DNA of 64,000 bases from Thermoplasmata archaeon (GCA_023256475.1 JAGDXP010000012.1:1-64000); one strand, 5' to 3'. Counted from the stretch's first letter, positions 39,144-49,665 are shown. Program-made: numbers and translations. Notes: generated by a model not told the origin, from the sequence alone.

Positions 39144-41069
39144 TCACACATCAATATTCTGCGCTTCCTTGGCATGGTTCATAATGAACTCCTTTCTTGG
39201 CTCCACATCTTCGCCCATCAAGAGCCTGAACAGATAGTCTGCCTGCTCTGCATCCTCTATGGTTACCCTCAACAACCGTCTGGTTTGAGGATTCATGGCG
39301 GTATCCCAAAGTTGCTGCGGATTCATTTCTCCGAGCCCCTTGAATCTCTGCACAATTGGATTATTCAGTTTAGATACAATCTCATCCTTCTCCTGATCTG
39401 AATACACATACCAAATGTCAGAACCCTTCTGTATCCTGTAGAGGGGAACCTGTGCTATGTAAATGTGTCCATTTACTATCAAATCCCTCAGGTATCTATA
39501 AAACAATGTGAGAAGCAGTGTCCTTATGTGACTTCCATCAACATCAGCATCTGTCATTATTATAATCTTATGGTATCGGAGCTTCTTTGGGTCATATTTA
39601 TCATTTGGAGACATATTTATGGCAGCAAACAGACTCTTGATCTCTTTATTCTTGACCAATTTGTCCCATCTTGCCTTTTCCACATTCAAAATCTTTCCCC
39701 TGAGAGGCAAGATTGCCTGGAAAGTCCGATCTCTACCCTGCTTTGAGGATCCTGCAGCAGAATCCCCCTCCACAATGTAAAGTTCAGTTTTCTCAGGGTC
39801 CTCAAGGGTGCAATCTGCCAATTTTCCGGGCAATGTAGTAGATAAGCTTGATTTTGACCTCACCAATTCTCTGGCATTTCTTGCGGCTTCCCTTGCCATG
39901 GCAGCCTGATAGGCTTTCCTAGCTATGGCCTCGGCAACCTTTGGATAGTCTTCAAAATATTTGCCCAGGTAGTCCGACACAACACTGAATACAATTCCCT
40001 TGACATTGCTATTACCTAGCTTCTCTTTCGTCTGACCTTCAAACTGTGGTTCCATCAATTTTACGTGTATCACTGCTGTGAGTCCTTCCCTAACATCTTC
40101 TCCGGTGAAGAAATCATCAGAATCTATTATGTTGAGTTCCTTCGCCGCATCATTCAGGGCTTTTGTGAGTGCCATTTTAAAGCCAGTGGCATGAGTTCCA
40201 CCTTCCCTAGTATTTATGTTGTTGGCAAAGGAGCTCAGATCCTCTTCTACGCCATCATTGTACTGCAGTGCGAATTCTATCTGAATTCCATCCTTTTCAA
40301 TGAAATTGTAGATAACATCTTCGTGCAGCACATTTTTACCCCTGTTCTTATCCTGAACCATTTCCTTTATTCCACCTTCATGCAGGTATTCTCTTTCCTG
40401 TCCATTCCAGTTGAATATTATTTTCAATCCTCTATTTAGATAAGATAGTTCTTCAATCCTCCTCGCTAAAATTTCCTTCGAGAAATCCGTGGTTTCCATT
40501 ATCTCGCTGTCTGGAATAAATCGCTGTAAAGTTCCGGTGGGTGAATTGAATTTGAACTCACATCTTTCTTCACCTAACCATGTTATCTTCCCATCATCAA
40601 TTTTTCCAACCACCTTGACTTCCGTCTGCTTTTCTCCTTTTGAATATTTCTGGTGATAAATGGCTCCATCCCTTTTAACAAATACTTCGAAAGTGGCAGA
40701 CAGGGCATTCACCACATGAACGCCAACACCATGAAGGCCTCCAGAAACCTTGTAAGCCTTTTTCTCAAATTTGGCGCCAGAGTGCAATTCAGTCAGCACT
40801 ATCTCAAGCGCAGGCTTGTTATATTTGGGATGGAGGTCCACAGGTATGCCTCTTCCATCATCCTCAACCGTTACCTGGTTTCCCTTAACCTCCACATATA
40901 TGTTTTTGCAATAGCCTGCCATGGCTTCATCTATGCTGTTATCTATTACTTCATACACCAGTTGATGAAGTCCCCTGGAGTCTGTACTTCCAATGTACAT
41001 GGCAGGTCTTTTTCTAACCGCTTTAAGACCTTCAAGGACAACAATATCCTTGGCTGTATAATCTTCCAT
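39144..41069 (-). CDS. gyrB: DNA gyrase subunit B
   Basis: EGLKAVRKRPAMYIGSTDSRGLHQLVYEVIDNSIDEA, VEGDSAAGSSKQGRDRTFQAILPLRGKILNVEKA, TDADVDGSHIRTLLLT. Confidence 0.98.
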   Translation of the reverse strand: MEDYTAKDIVVLEGLKAVRKRPAMYIGSTDSRGLHQLVYEVIDNSIDEAMAGYCKNIYVEVKGNQVTVEDDGRGIPVDLHPKYNKPALEIVLTELHSGAKFEKKAYKVSGGLHGVGVHVVNALSATFEVFVKRDGAIYHQKYSKGEKQTEVKVVGKIDDGKITWLGEERCEFKFNSPTGTLQRFIPDSEIMETTDFSKEILARRIEELSYLNRGLKIIFNWNGQEREYLHEGGIKEMVQDKNRGKNVLHEDVIYNFIEKDGIQIEFALQYNDGVEEDLSSFANNINTREGGTHATGFKMALTKALNDAAKELNIIDSDDFFTGEDVREGLTAVIHVKLMEPQFEGQTKEKLGNSNVKGIVFSVVSDYLGKYFEDYPKVAEAIARKAYQAAMAREAARNARELVRSKSSLSTTLPGKLADCTLEDPEKTELYIVEGDSAAGSSKQGRDRTFQAILPLRGKILNVEKARWDKLVKNKEIKSLFAAINMSPNDKYDPKKLRYHKIIIMTDADVDGSHIRTLLLTLFYRYLRDLIVNGHIYIAQVPLYRIQKGSDIWYVYSDQEKDEIVSKLNNPIVQRFKGLGEMNPQQLWDTAMNPQTRRLLRVTIEDAEQADYLFRLLMGEDVEPRKEFIMNHAKEAQNIDV

Positions 41070-41162
41070 TGTGAGTCCATACTTGATGATAAAACCGTAC
41101 TTATATCTTTTTATATTAATTGAAATAAATAATATTCTAAAACTAAGGATTTATCGCAATAA

Positions 41163-41762
41163 CTACTTTAATAATGTATATTTTATTAAAATTTCATTTC
41201 TCTGCTTCTTTTCTCCATTGATTTTTAAATAGTAAACCAGATGTTTCATGTAAATTATTTCAAAGTCAGCAAAATATAGTTCATCATCCTTAAAATAGTG
41301 GGTAACTATTCCATTTCCCCTAACAAAGGTGTTCTCCTCAACTTCCTTACCTTTTCCATACCTGAAATCGTTTATGGAAAAAACCCTTAAGAAGAGCAAA
41401 CCATCATTTTGAAGGACTCTCTTAGCCTCATTTATCGCCCTGTTCCTTTCATTCGTAAGTAAATGATCAAGGGAGTGGAAAAATATTACACTTTTAAAAG
41501 AGTTGTCCTTAAATGGTAATGAGAGCATGTTTCCGCATACTACATAGGGGTTTTTGAGCTTATAAAATCTGAGCGCGTTTATTGAAAAATCAAGCCCAAT
41601 TACTCCTTCTACCTTATTTATATCCTTTCCATTCCCGCAACCGTTATTCAATGCGGGAACTAAAATTTCATCATCAACGGAATCAATATTGCTGCCCCTC
41701 CAAAGTCTTCCTCTCTTCTTGTACTCCCTATCCCATATTTTCCTTTGGTCCCCCAATTCCAT
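41163..41762 (-). CDS. SAM-dependent methyltransferase (class I)
   Basis: VEGVIGLDFSINALRF, MLSLPFKDNSFKSVIFFHSLDHL, EAKRVLQNDGLLFLRVF. Confidence 0.75.
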   Translation of the reverse strand: MELGDQRKIWDREYKKRGRLWRGSNIDSVDDEILVPALNNGCGNGKDINKVEGVIGLDFSINALRFYKLKNPYVVCGNMLSLPFKDNSFKSVIFFHSLDHLLTNERNRAINEAKRVLQNDGLLFLRVFSINDFRYGKGKEVEENTFVRGNGIVTHYFKDDELYFADFEIIYMKHLVYYLKINGEKKQRNEILIKYTLLK

Positions 41763-41799
41763 TACATTTTGTATTTATAATTGGTATTTATAAGCCTTC

Positions 41800-42195
41800 A
41801 TGGACGATTATCCCATGATAGAAGAGCTAATTATGAGGGACCCTTTTATAAATCATCTCGGTATAAAGGTAAAGATTCTCGGTGACGGAAAGGCAGAAGC
41901 AACAGTGGATTTTAAAAGGGAATTAATGAGAACAGGAGATATAATGAATGGCGGTGCTATTGCATCATTAATAGATACCGTTGGAGGTACAGCGGTGTTG
42001 ACATTGAGCAAATCCAACCAGGTTACAGTAAATCTGAATATAAACTTCTTAAAAGCCATTGACAACGGACCTGTTAGAGCATTGGCAGAAGTTACGAAAC
42101 CTGGAAACAGGATATTTTACGTGGATATTAGAGTCTATGATGGAAAATCAAATCTATGTGCTCATGCAACTGGAGTTTGGTACGCATTTAAGTAA
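41800..42195 (+). CDS. PaaI-like hotdog thioesterase
   Basis: MNGGAIASLIDTVGGTAVLT, VNLNINFLKAIDNGPVRALAEV. Confidence 0.85.
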   Translation: MDDYPMIEELIMRDPFINHLGIKVKILGDGKAEATVDFKRELMRTGDIMNGGAIASLIDTVGGTAVLTLSKSNQVTVNLNINFLKAIDNGPVRALAEVTKPGNRIFYVDIRVYDGKSNLCAHATGVWYAFK

Positions 42196-42285
42196 GGTTA
42201 ACGGAGGCTAATAGATTTTTAAACAATTCTGAATTTTTGTCAATGTAGCATTGGAAATTGGATAAGGAATAAATATTCCGAACAC

Positions 42286-43617
42286 ATGTTCGGACATATG
42301 GTGGAGCATATAGGAATAGAGCACATAGAATCAGATATGAAAAGGGGAAACTCGAGGTCCCTGTTCTTCCTATGGTTCGCGGCAAATTTAACCATTGCTG
42401 ACTTTGCTCTTGGTTTCATTCCAATTTCATTTGGCATGTCATTTCTATCTGGAATGTTCTCCATAATCATTGGAAATGTCTTGGGAGCACTAATCGTGGC
42501 ATTTTCCGCTGCAATGGGACCAAAAACCGGTTATCCACAAATGATGAGCACCACCAACTCTATGGGAACACTTGGTATGAGAATATTTGGTTTGATCAAT
42601 CTTTCAAATACGCTGGGGTGGTTCATTGTTAACAATATAATCGCAGTTTCCGCAATTTTCCTAATATTCCACTATCCACCCTGGCTATTGATTATGCTTT
42701 ATACAATTGTAATTTTGATAATATCCTATGTTGGCCACGATTTCATACATAGGGTTGAAAAGGTACTGGCATTTTCACTGGGAATACTGTTCCTTGCCAT
42801 GCTTTCATTCACCATTTACCACTGGAATTCTAACGATATTGCCGGAAGCTTAGTTGTTAACACGCCGTTCTTTGGAATGATAGCATTTGCATACAGCTAC
42901 CTCATGAGCTGGGGACCGTATGCATCTGACTATTCAAGATATCTTCCAGAGAATGAGAAAATCAGGAAGGTTTTTCTATTCACATTTCTTGGTTCCTTTC
43001 TATCCACTACATTTGTTGAGACGGCCGCAATGTTGATTTCTTATGAGTTCAATAGTTATGCACCGATGCAAGGCTTACAGACATCATTAGGGAAATACTT
43101 TATTTTGGGTTTAGTGCTGATAGCGCTTGGAGGAATCTCTGCAAACGTCCTTAATCTTTATTCTGGCTCACTTTCTGGCCTTGTTGGCGGAATCAGAATG
43201 AAGAGAACAAATTTCATATTAATTCTAGCGTTAATTGGATTTGCATTTAGCATTCTGTTTTACAACGGCTTCTATGGTTTCTTCGAATCATTCCTGCTTG
43301 TGTTGGATTACTGGATCTCACCGTGGATATCAATACTAATTGTTGATTTCTTCATTATCGGCAACAAGAAATTGATTTTCAACAGGAAAATAATCTTCAG
43401 TGGAATAGTAGCATACATTTTAGGATTGGTCATATCCATTCCATTCATGAATGTCTCCATTGGAAATTTCAATTATGAATTCCCTATATCAAAAATGCTT
43501 GGTGGCATAGACATTAGCTATTTTGTAAGCTTCATAGCCGCAGGTATTATCTATTACTTGTTGAACTCAAGATGGAGAGGGACTAATACATTATCCTTAA
43601 ATAAAGATGTTAATTAA
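42286..43617 (+). CDS. NCS1-type purine/cytosine permease-like transporter
   Basis: Cytosine-permease-like pattern (ADFALGFIPISFGMSFLSGMFSIIIGNVLGALIVAF..., YLMSWGPYASDYSRYLPEN). Confidence 0.8.
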   Translation: MFGHMVEHIGIEHIESDMKRGNSRSLFFLWFAANLTIADFALGFIPISFGMSFLSGMFSIIIGNVLGALIVAFSAAMGPKTGYPQMMSTTNSMGTLGMRIFGLINLSNTLGWFIVNNIIAVSAIFLIFHYPPWLLIMLYTIVILIISYVGHDFIHRVEKVLAFSLGILFLAMLSFTIYHWNSNDIAGSLVVNTPFFGMIAFAYSYLMSWGPYASDYSRYLPENEKIRKVFLFTFLGSFLSTTFVETAAMLISYEFNSYAPMQGLQTSLGKYFILGLVLIALGGISANVLNLYSGSLSGLVGGIRMKRTNFILILALIGFAFSILFYNGFYGFFESFLLVLDYWISPWISILIVDFFIIGNKKLIFNRKIIFSGIVAYILGLVISIPFMNVSIGNFNYEFPISKMLGGIDISYFVSFIAAGIIYYLLNSRWRGTNTLSLNKDVN

Positions 43618-43638
43618 TGGCATAAATAAAAAGGTGAT

Positions 43639-44817
43639 ATGTCTACGAAGACAGACGACGATGTAGATCAGATAAATGAATTGGATGAGCTTCTAAGGCA
43701 GTTAAGGGAATTGGAGGAAGAAAAGAGATACACACAAATGGAAAATAAGAGACTCCAAGAGGAGATAGAGAGATTGAAAAAGGAGCTCAATAGAATGAAA
43801 CTTCCACCTTTATTAATAGGTACAATTGAGGATATTGTGGATGAAAGAAGGGTCGTAATTAGGAGCTCCACTGGGCCCAGCTTTCTAGTTTATGCCTCAG
43901 AGCACATCCCGAGAGAAAAGCTCACTCCTGGCACAAGGGTGGCATTGAACAAGGCTACTCTTAGCGTTATATCAGTAATACCGGAAGCTTATGATCCAAC
44001 GGTAGTGGCCTCTGAAATTTCAACAAAACCAAATGTGACCTATGATGAAATTGGTGGTCTATCGGAACAGATCAAGGAAATACGTGAAATGATAGAACTT
44101 CCCCTTTTGAATCCTGATATATTTAGGAAGGTTGGGGTTGATCCACCCACAGGTGTTCTGCTGGTCGGACCACCAGGAACTGGAAAGACCCTCTTGGCAA
44201 AGGCTGTTGCCAACAGCACCAACGCAACATTTATCAGGATAGTAGCTTCAGAACTGGTCAGGAAATACATAGGCGAGGGAGCAAGACTTGTGAGGGAGCT
44301 CTTTGATTTAGCTAGAAAGAGAGCGCCATCGATAATATTCATTGACGAACTCGATGCTATTGGTGCCAGAAGGATAGATTCATCAACCTCGGGAGACAGG
44401 GAAGTCCAAAGGACACTAATGCAACTTCTAGCTGAAATTGATGGCTTTGAGCCGCTTGGAAACATAAAGATAATAGCTGCTACAAATAGGCCAGATACGC
44501 TGGATGAAGCCCTGATAAGGCCAGGTAGATTTGATAGGATAATAGAGATTCCGTTGCCCAATGCGGGTGGAAGGGAGGAGATCCTGAGAATACATACTAA
44601 AAAGATGAATTTGAAGGATGTCAATATAAAGGAAATTGCTTCCATAACAGAGGGTTTTGCAGGAGCTGATTTAAAGGCGGTTACAGTCGAGGCTGGGATG
44701 TTTGCCATAAGGGAACTGAGAGACTTCGTTATGCAAAATGATTTTATAAAGGCGGTTGAAAAAATAAGAGCACAGAGGGATAGCGGGAAGCCAGCTGATC
44801 TGGGAATGTATGTATAA
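43639..44817 (+). CDS. pan: Proteasome-activating nucleotidase (AAA+)
   Basis: N-terminal coiled coil, GPPGTGKTLLAKAVA, Walker B IIFIDELDAIGARR, SRH TNRPDTLDEALIRPGRFDR, C-terminal MYV (HbYX). Confidence 0.94.
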   Translation: MSTKTDDDVDQINELDELLRQLRELEEEKRYTQMENKRLQEEIERLKKELNRMKLPPLLIGTIEDIVDERRVVIRSSTGPSFLVYASEHIPREKLTPGTRVALNKATLSVISVIPEAYDPTVVASEISTKPNVTYDEIGGLSEQIKEIREMIELPLLNPDIFRKVGVDPPTGVLLVGPPGTGKTLLAKAVANSTNATFIRIVASELVRKYIGEGARLVRELFDLARKRAPSIIFIDELDAIGARRIDSSTSGDREVQRTLMQLLAEIDGFEPLGNIKIIAATNRPDTLDEALIRPGRFDRIIEIPLPNAGGREEILRIHTKKMNLKDVNIKEIASITEGFAGADLKAVTVEAGMFAIRELRDFVMQNDFIKAVEKIRAQRDSGKPADLGMYV

Positions 44818-45449
44818 TGAAGGGTACAAGCATCCCAAATTTGTTTGAAGAGGGAAATTCCCTTTATACCTTGACAAAATTTGGAAAACCAGTTTACGGT
44901 GAAAGGATAGTTATTAGAAATTCTAGAATGTACAGAGAATTTTCACCCCTAAGGAGCAAGCTGTCTTCATCCATTAAGTTAGGATTTAAACCAGAATTCA
45001 GAGAGGAGGATCATTTACTTTACTTGGGAGCATCCACTGGCACCACAGCCTCTCACATATGTGATATACTGTCTGAAGGTGAAATATATGCGGTTGAGTT
45101 TTCACCCGTTTCAATGATTAAACTATCGGAACTTGCAAAATCAAGGGAAAATTTAATACCTCTACTTTTAGATGCCAGTAAGCCAGAGCAATATGGACCT
45201 TTTATAGACCGGGTCGATATAATTTACCAGGACATAGCCCAGCCAAACCAGATAGACATATTTTTGAAAAACGCAAAATACTATTCTCCAAAGAGGGGAA
45301 TAATAATGTACAAGAGCTATTCCATGAGGTCAGATGCTGAACTTAAGAATGAGCTGAATAAATTGAAAAAATATTTCAAAAACATCTCCATGAAGAATAT
45401 TGAGCGATATCACAAAGGGCACTACGCGATATTTGTTTCAAACTATTAG
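44817..45449 (+). CDS. flpA: Fibrillarin-like rRNA/tRNA 2'-O-methyltransferase
   Basis: FRPLRSKL-like REFSPLRSKLSSSIKLG, LYLGASTGTTASHICDILS, VEFSPVSMIKL, DIIYQDIAQPNQIDIF. Confidence 0.93.
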   Translation: MKGTSIPNLFEEGNSLYTLTKFGKPVYGERIVIRNSRMYREFSPLRSKLSSSIKLGFKPEFREEDHLLYLGASTGTTASHICDILSEGEIYAVEFSPVSMIKLSELAKSRENLIPLLLDASKPEQYGPFIDRVDIIYQDIAQPNQIDIFLKNAKYYSPKRGIIMYKSYSMRSDAELKNELNKLKKYFKNISMKNIERYHKGHYAIFVSNY

Positions 45450-46762
45450 GCGATCCAGACAGTTTTCATGTTGGTAAACTCTCTTGAACCATACTTTGAT
45501 AACTCCCTGCCTATGCCACTCTTCTTAACACCGCCGAAGGGAACTCTAGGATCGGAGAAAACTATGCTATTGACAAATACCATTCCAGCTTGTATGAATG
45601 GAACCATCTTTTCGGCCTCCTCCTCATCCCCCCATATGGATGTTCCCAGGCCAAATGGAGTTTCATTTGCAATTTTTATGGCTGTTTGATTGTCCTTGAA
45701 TTTCTTGAGAATTGCAACCGGTCCAAATATTTCATCTTGATAGTTCACATCCGTTATAACAATAGTGGGTGGAATTATATTCCCTCTCTCTTCGCCAAGC
45801 ATGATCACGTTCGATCTAGGTTTCAGCTCAGATATTTGTTTCCTAATGGTTTCCGCTTGCTCCTTGGAAGATAAGGGACCAAGATATGTTTTCTCTTCCA
45901 GCGGGTTTCCAATGGATACCTTGCTCATTTCCTCCTTAAATTTCTCTGAAAATTCATCAAATATGGCTTCATGTACCAGTATTCTCTTTGAGGCTATGCA
46001 GCTTTGTCCATTATTCTGTAATCTTCCAAGAACTGCATTCTTGGCCGCTTTTTCCAGGTCAGCGCTTTTCAAAACAATAAAGGGATCAGAACCTCCGAGT
46101 TCCATTACAACTTTCTTGAGATTTCTCCCTGCTTCTTCAGCAATTTTTGCACCTGTGGGGGTTGATCCAGTGAATGCCACACCATCCACGTATTTTATTA
46201 GGGAAGAAGCTGTTTTACCATCAACTATAAGACTTTTGAACACAGGTAAGTCGATCAATTCTTGAATTTTAAGTGATGTTCCAGTAACTAATGAAGCATG
46301 TTTCAGAACCACACCATTCCCGGCCATAAGTGCAGGGAAAGCTGCTCTTGCTACTTGCCAGACTGGAAAATTCCATGGTTCTATGGACATTATAACACCC
46401 AGGGGGTCAAATCTGACATAACTTTTTTTAGCCTCGGTGTGTATGGATTCAGGATCAAATATTTCATGAGCTTTATCTATTAAATAATCAATCAATCTTA
46501 TGCTTTTCTTAACTTCAGCCAAGGATTGGGATATTGGCTTTCCCATTTCTCTGGTCATCAATGTTGCAAGATTTTCAGTTTCCTTTTCAAAGTTCCTCTT
46601 TATCACATTTTTAAAATATTCTATTCTCTCGTCAAGATCTATACTCCATTTCTCCTGTTCCTTGTACACTTTCTTTATTTTTTCAAGAGCTTCCTGTTCC
46701 GTTTCTGTTTTATAATTTCCAAGAAGTTCTCCGGTGAAAGGGTCATAGGTCTGTATGGTCAT
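45446..46762 (-). CDS. Aldehyde dehydrogenase, succinate-semialdehyde dehydrogenase-like
   Basis: EPWNFPVWQVARAAFPALMAGNGVVLKHAS, VMELGGSDPFIVL, NNGQSCIASKRILV. Confidence 0.9.
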   Translation of the reverse strand: MTIQTYDPFTGELLGNYKTETEQEALEKIKKVYKEQEKWSIDLDERIEYFKNVIKRNFEKETENLATLMTREMGKPISQSLAEVKKSIRLIDYLIDKAHEIFDPESIHTEAKKSYVRFDPLGVIMSIEPWNFPVWQVARAAFPALMAGNGVVLKHASLVTGTSLKIQELIDLPVFKSLIVDGKTASSLIKYVDGVAFTGSTPTGAKIAEEAGRNLKKVVMELGGSDPFIVLKSADLEKAAKNAVLGRLQNNGQSCIASKRILVHEAIFDEFSEKFKEEMSKVSIGNPLEEKTYLGPLSSKEQAETIRKQISELKPRSNVIMLGEERGNIIPPTIVITDVNYQDEIFGPVAILKKFKDNQTAIKIANETPFGLGTSIWGDEEEAEKMVPFIQAGMVFVNSIVFSDPRVPFGGVKKSGIGRELSKYGSREFTNMKTVWIA

Positions 46763-48121
46763 TTAAACCACCTCTCTAATTGAAGTTTCAAATATATCCA
46801 ATCCCCTTTCGATTAAATCATTTTCTATGGTAAGGGGTGCCATGAACCTCATCACGTTTCCATAATGACCGCATGTGTGCATCAATAGGCCATTCTGGAA
46901 TAGCTTTTCCCTGAGCCTTTGAGCCATTTCTTGGTTAGGTTCACTGGTGCCATTCTTTACCAATTCAATTCCGATCATGTAACCCTTACCCCTCACATCA
47001 CCGATTACCCCATAATCACCCATCAGGTCCTGGAATCTTGATAAAATATAGTTTCCTTCTTTTGTTACCCTACCAAGTAAATCGGATTTCATAAGATATT
47101 CAAGTATTGTGGCACCCGCAGCAAGTCCAAGTGGATTTCCCCTGTAGGTTCCCAGATGGAATGCGACAGGCAGGTTATCATATTCCTCCCTATATACAAC
47201 GCTGGAAATAGGAATTCCACCACCTATACTCTTGGAAACGCACATAATGTCAGGTGTGATTCCATAGAGGTCAGAGGCCCATATCTTCCCTGTTCTTCCC
47301 ACACCGGTCTGCACTTCATCCACTATCAGGGGGATTGAATGCTTATCGGCCAATTCTCTGAGCATAGGAAGAAAATCATCCGGAGGGACTATGTATCCCC
47401 CCTCACCCTGTATGGGTTCAACCATTATTCCCGCAGGCTTTGAAATGCCAGAATATGGATCACTTATCATATAATCTAGGTAATCAATAACAACTTTTGA
47501 AATATCGTCACCTTTGATTGGAAATCTGTAGGGATATGGAAATGGAGCAAAAAAGACCTCGTGAGGGTTAAACGAAGCATAATCCCTATAATGTGGATTG
47601 GCAGTAGCATGGACAACTCCTCCTGCAATTCCATGGTATGAACCAGAGAAAGCTATGATGGTTCTCCTCTTTGTAACATATCTAGCTAAGCTTATTGCAG
47701 CCTCACATGCATCAGCACCGCTTACAGTTAATAAGACCTTAGAATGATCCTTCATCTTTCCCGGAAGCGTTGCGTTTAAATTTTTTAAGTAAGATATCCT
47801 CGCCTCTGTAGGTACTTCAGTAATGTGTGTAATCTTTTTTAACTGTTCTTCAATGGCCTTGATCACCAATGGATTGCCATGCCCCAGATTCATGACACTT
47901 ACTCCTCCGAACCAGTCAATGTAGACGTTTCCGTCCAGGTCCACTACTGTGGAACCCTTTGCATAGTCAATGGCCATTTTAAAGAATCTTGTATAGGAAC
48001 GGGTGGAGCTCTCCAATTTATCCTGAAGAGATAATATTTCCATGGATTTGGGTCCCGGCGGTTTTACCTTAATAATTGGGGCATTATCCAAACTTAGTCT
48101 TTCGGTCAACATATGTTGCAT
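46763..48121 (-). CDS. Class-III PLP aminotransferase (4-aminobutyrate aminotransferase-like)
   Basis: GGVSVMNLGHGNP, FSGSYHGIAGGV, LIVDEVQTGVGRTGKIWA, CVSKSIGGGIPISSVV. Confidence 0.9.
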   Translation of the reverse strand: MQHMLTERLSLDNAPIIKVKPPGPKSMEILSLQDKLESSTRSYTRFFKMAIDYAKGSTVVDLDGNVYIDWFGGVSVMNLGHGNPLVIKAIEEQLKKITHITEVPTEARISYLKNLNATLPGKMKDHSKVLLTVSGADACEAAISLARYVTKRRTIIAFSGSYHGIAGGVVHATANPHYRDYASFNPHEVFFAPFPYPYRFPIKGDDISKVVIDYLDYMISDPYSGISKPAGIMVEPIQGEGGYIVPPDDFLPMLRELADKHSIPLIVDEVQTGVGRTGKIWASDLYGITPDIMCVSKSIGGGIPISSVVYREEYDNLPVAFHLGTYRGNPLGLAAGATILEYLMKSDLLGRVTKEGNYILSRFQDLMGDYGVIGDVRGKGYMIGIELVKNGTSEPNQEMAQRLREKLFQNGLLMHTCGHYGNVMRFMAPLTIENDLIERGLDIFETSIREVV

Positions 48122-48223
48122 TATTCACTATGCATATATTAATGAATCCTAATGCTCACTCACTGGCCAGATAAATGAAAAATTTTCTTCAATCTCATTA
48201 AATTGGAAAAAAATTACGGTGAA

Positions 48224-48718
48224 TTACTCTTCAACGAGAAGTTTCATACTTTCAGAAATGTCCTCCTTTAGCATTTTTAAAACTATGGTTGTTTCGCTCC
48301 TCTCGATCCCCTCTGTTTTACTCAGTTCATTCACGATGGTTTCCAGTTCCTCCTTTGTCTTGGCCCTTATGAGTGCAACAAAATCATTGGTACCTATTAC
48401 GAAGTAAACAGCCCAGACCCCCTTTATCTTTGCTATTCTCTTGCCAACTTCTTCTGCATACTCAGGTCCGTATCTTGCCTTTATTAGGCTTACTGCTGTC
48501 ATGTAGCTCTCTACAAATTTTTGATCCAGGGCCAGTATCTCTCCGGTTATTATCCCAAGGGATTTTAGGCGTTTGAGCCTATTATGGACTGTTGATTTTG
48601 ACATTCCAACTTTTTTTGAAATTACTCCGAGATTTGTATTTTTGGTTTCAAATATGGCTTTTAATATTTTTTTATCTATGGAGTTTATTTGATCTTTTGA
48701 ATTTTTCCTTGATGTCAT
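48224..48718 (-). CDS. Lrp/AsnC-family transcriptional regulator
   Basis: IDKKILKAIFETKNTNLGVISKKVGMSKSTVHNRLKRLKSLGIITG plus a RAM-like C-terminal domain. Confidence 0.92.
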   Translation of the reverse strand: MTSRKNSKDQINSIDKKILKAIFETKNTNLGVISKKVGMSKSTVHNRLKRLKSLGIITGEILALDQKFVESYMTAVSLIKARYGPEYAEEVGKRIAKIKGVWAVYFVIGTNDFVALIRAKTKEELETIVNELSKTEGIERSETTIVLKMLKEDISESMKLLVEE

Positions 48719-48837
48719 AATTATGTATAAAATTCATATTAATAAATTATTACTTTTTGGGAATTTTTTCATTATGATCTAAGCAATGGGCTTTAAATAA
48801 ATATTAAATTTGAAAAATCCATTATCACAGGATACAT

Positions 48838-49665
48838 TTGAACTCTAAAAGGGGAATAATTGAGGGTATATCAGCTTTATTAGTGGTAGTACTACTGCTG
48901 GGAGCAGCATATGCTTACACCGATAATTGGCCTCCCGCAGTAATTGTGGAATCCAAATCCATGCAGCATGGTAATGGTTTCACATTAGGGGTTATAAATA
49001 CTGGTGATATAGTAGGTGTAAAGAAAATTAACAACTTCAGTCAAGTGATAACCTATGTGCAGGCCAGAACGCAGGGCAAGTCAATTAATTATGGAGATTA
49101 TGGTGATGTAATAGTTTATAAAAATAACTATCTTGGAGAATTAGTGATCCACAGGGCAATAATGTACATTGAAGGCTGGAAAGGAAATACCCCAATAATA
49201 TACTATTTTGAAAATCAATCTTGGATAACCATCAATGGAAGCAATGTGATTATAAGAGATGTGGGTTATGCTCACAGGAATCTACTGATTGAACTATCTC
49301 AGTATGTTGGAGAGAAGGGATTCGTAACCATGGGTGATTACAATCTGGCTAATTCGCCATTTATAATCAATGGCAATACCTATCTAGCGGCAGACCAGAA
49401 TGTGGGAATTGATAATACTTTGGTAAATGTTTCACAAATCATGGGAGTTGCCGTAGGTTACATACCAATATTGGGGGTCCTTAAGCTGTGGATAACAGGG
49501 AAAACTACTTACATTCCCATGGAAAGCAACATCGTAATGGCATTGGTACTGGCGGCTATAGTAATATATGCCTTAATTCCGGCTCCAAAAAAAGATAAAA
49601 AAGATGAACAAAAATTAGCGAGAGAGAAAAAATCAAAAGTAAACAAAGAGGAGAAAAAAAGTTGA
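48838..49665 (+). CDS. Archaeal signal peptidase I (S26B)
   Basis: N-terminal TM, VESKSMQHG (Ser), LVIHRAI (His), FVTMGDYN (Asp region), C-terminal TM. TTG start. Confidence 0.78.
   Translation: MNSKRGIIEGISALLVVVLLLGAAYAYTDNWPPAVIVESKSMQHGNGFTLGVINTGDIVGVKKINNFSQVITYVQARTQGKSINYGDYGDVIVYKNNYLGELVIHRAIMYIEGWKGNTPIIYYFENQSWITINGSNVIIRDVGYAHRNLLIELSQYVGEKGFVTMGDYNLANSPFIINGNTYLAADQNVGIDNTLVNVSQIMGVAVGYIPILGVLKLWITGKTTYIPMESNIVMALVLAAIVIYALIPAPKKDKKDEQKLAREKKSKVNKEEKKS

Noticed and set aside
36771-41069. Gyrase in an archaeon as a novelty
   Set aside because: DNA gyrase of bacterial origin is already known in Thermoplasmatales; only its clustering with other topology genes was reported.
44040-44708. 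222-aa minus-strand ORF
   Set aside because: Fully antisense to the PAN AAA+ domain, with a Ser/Pro-rich shadow composition.
45765-46265. 166-aa plus-strand ORF
   Set aside because: Antisense to the aldehyde dehydrogenase gene; Ser/Phe/Leu-rich shadow frame.
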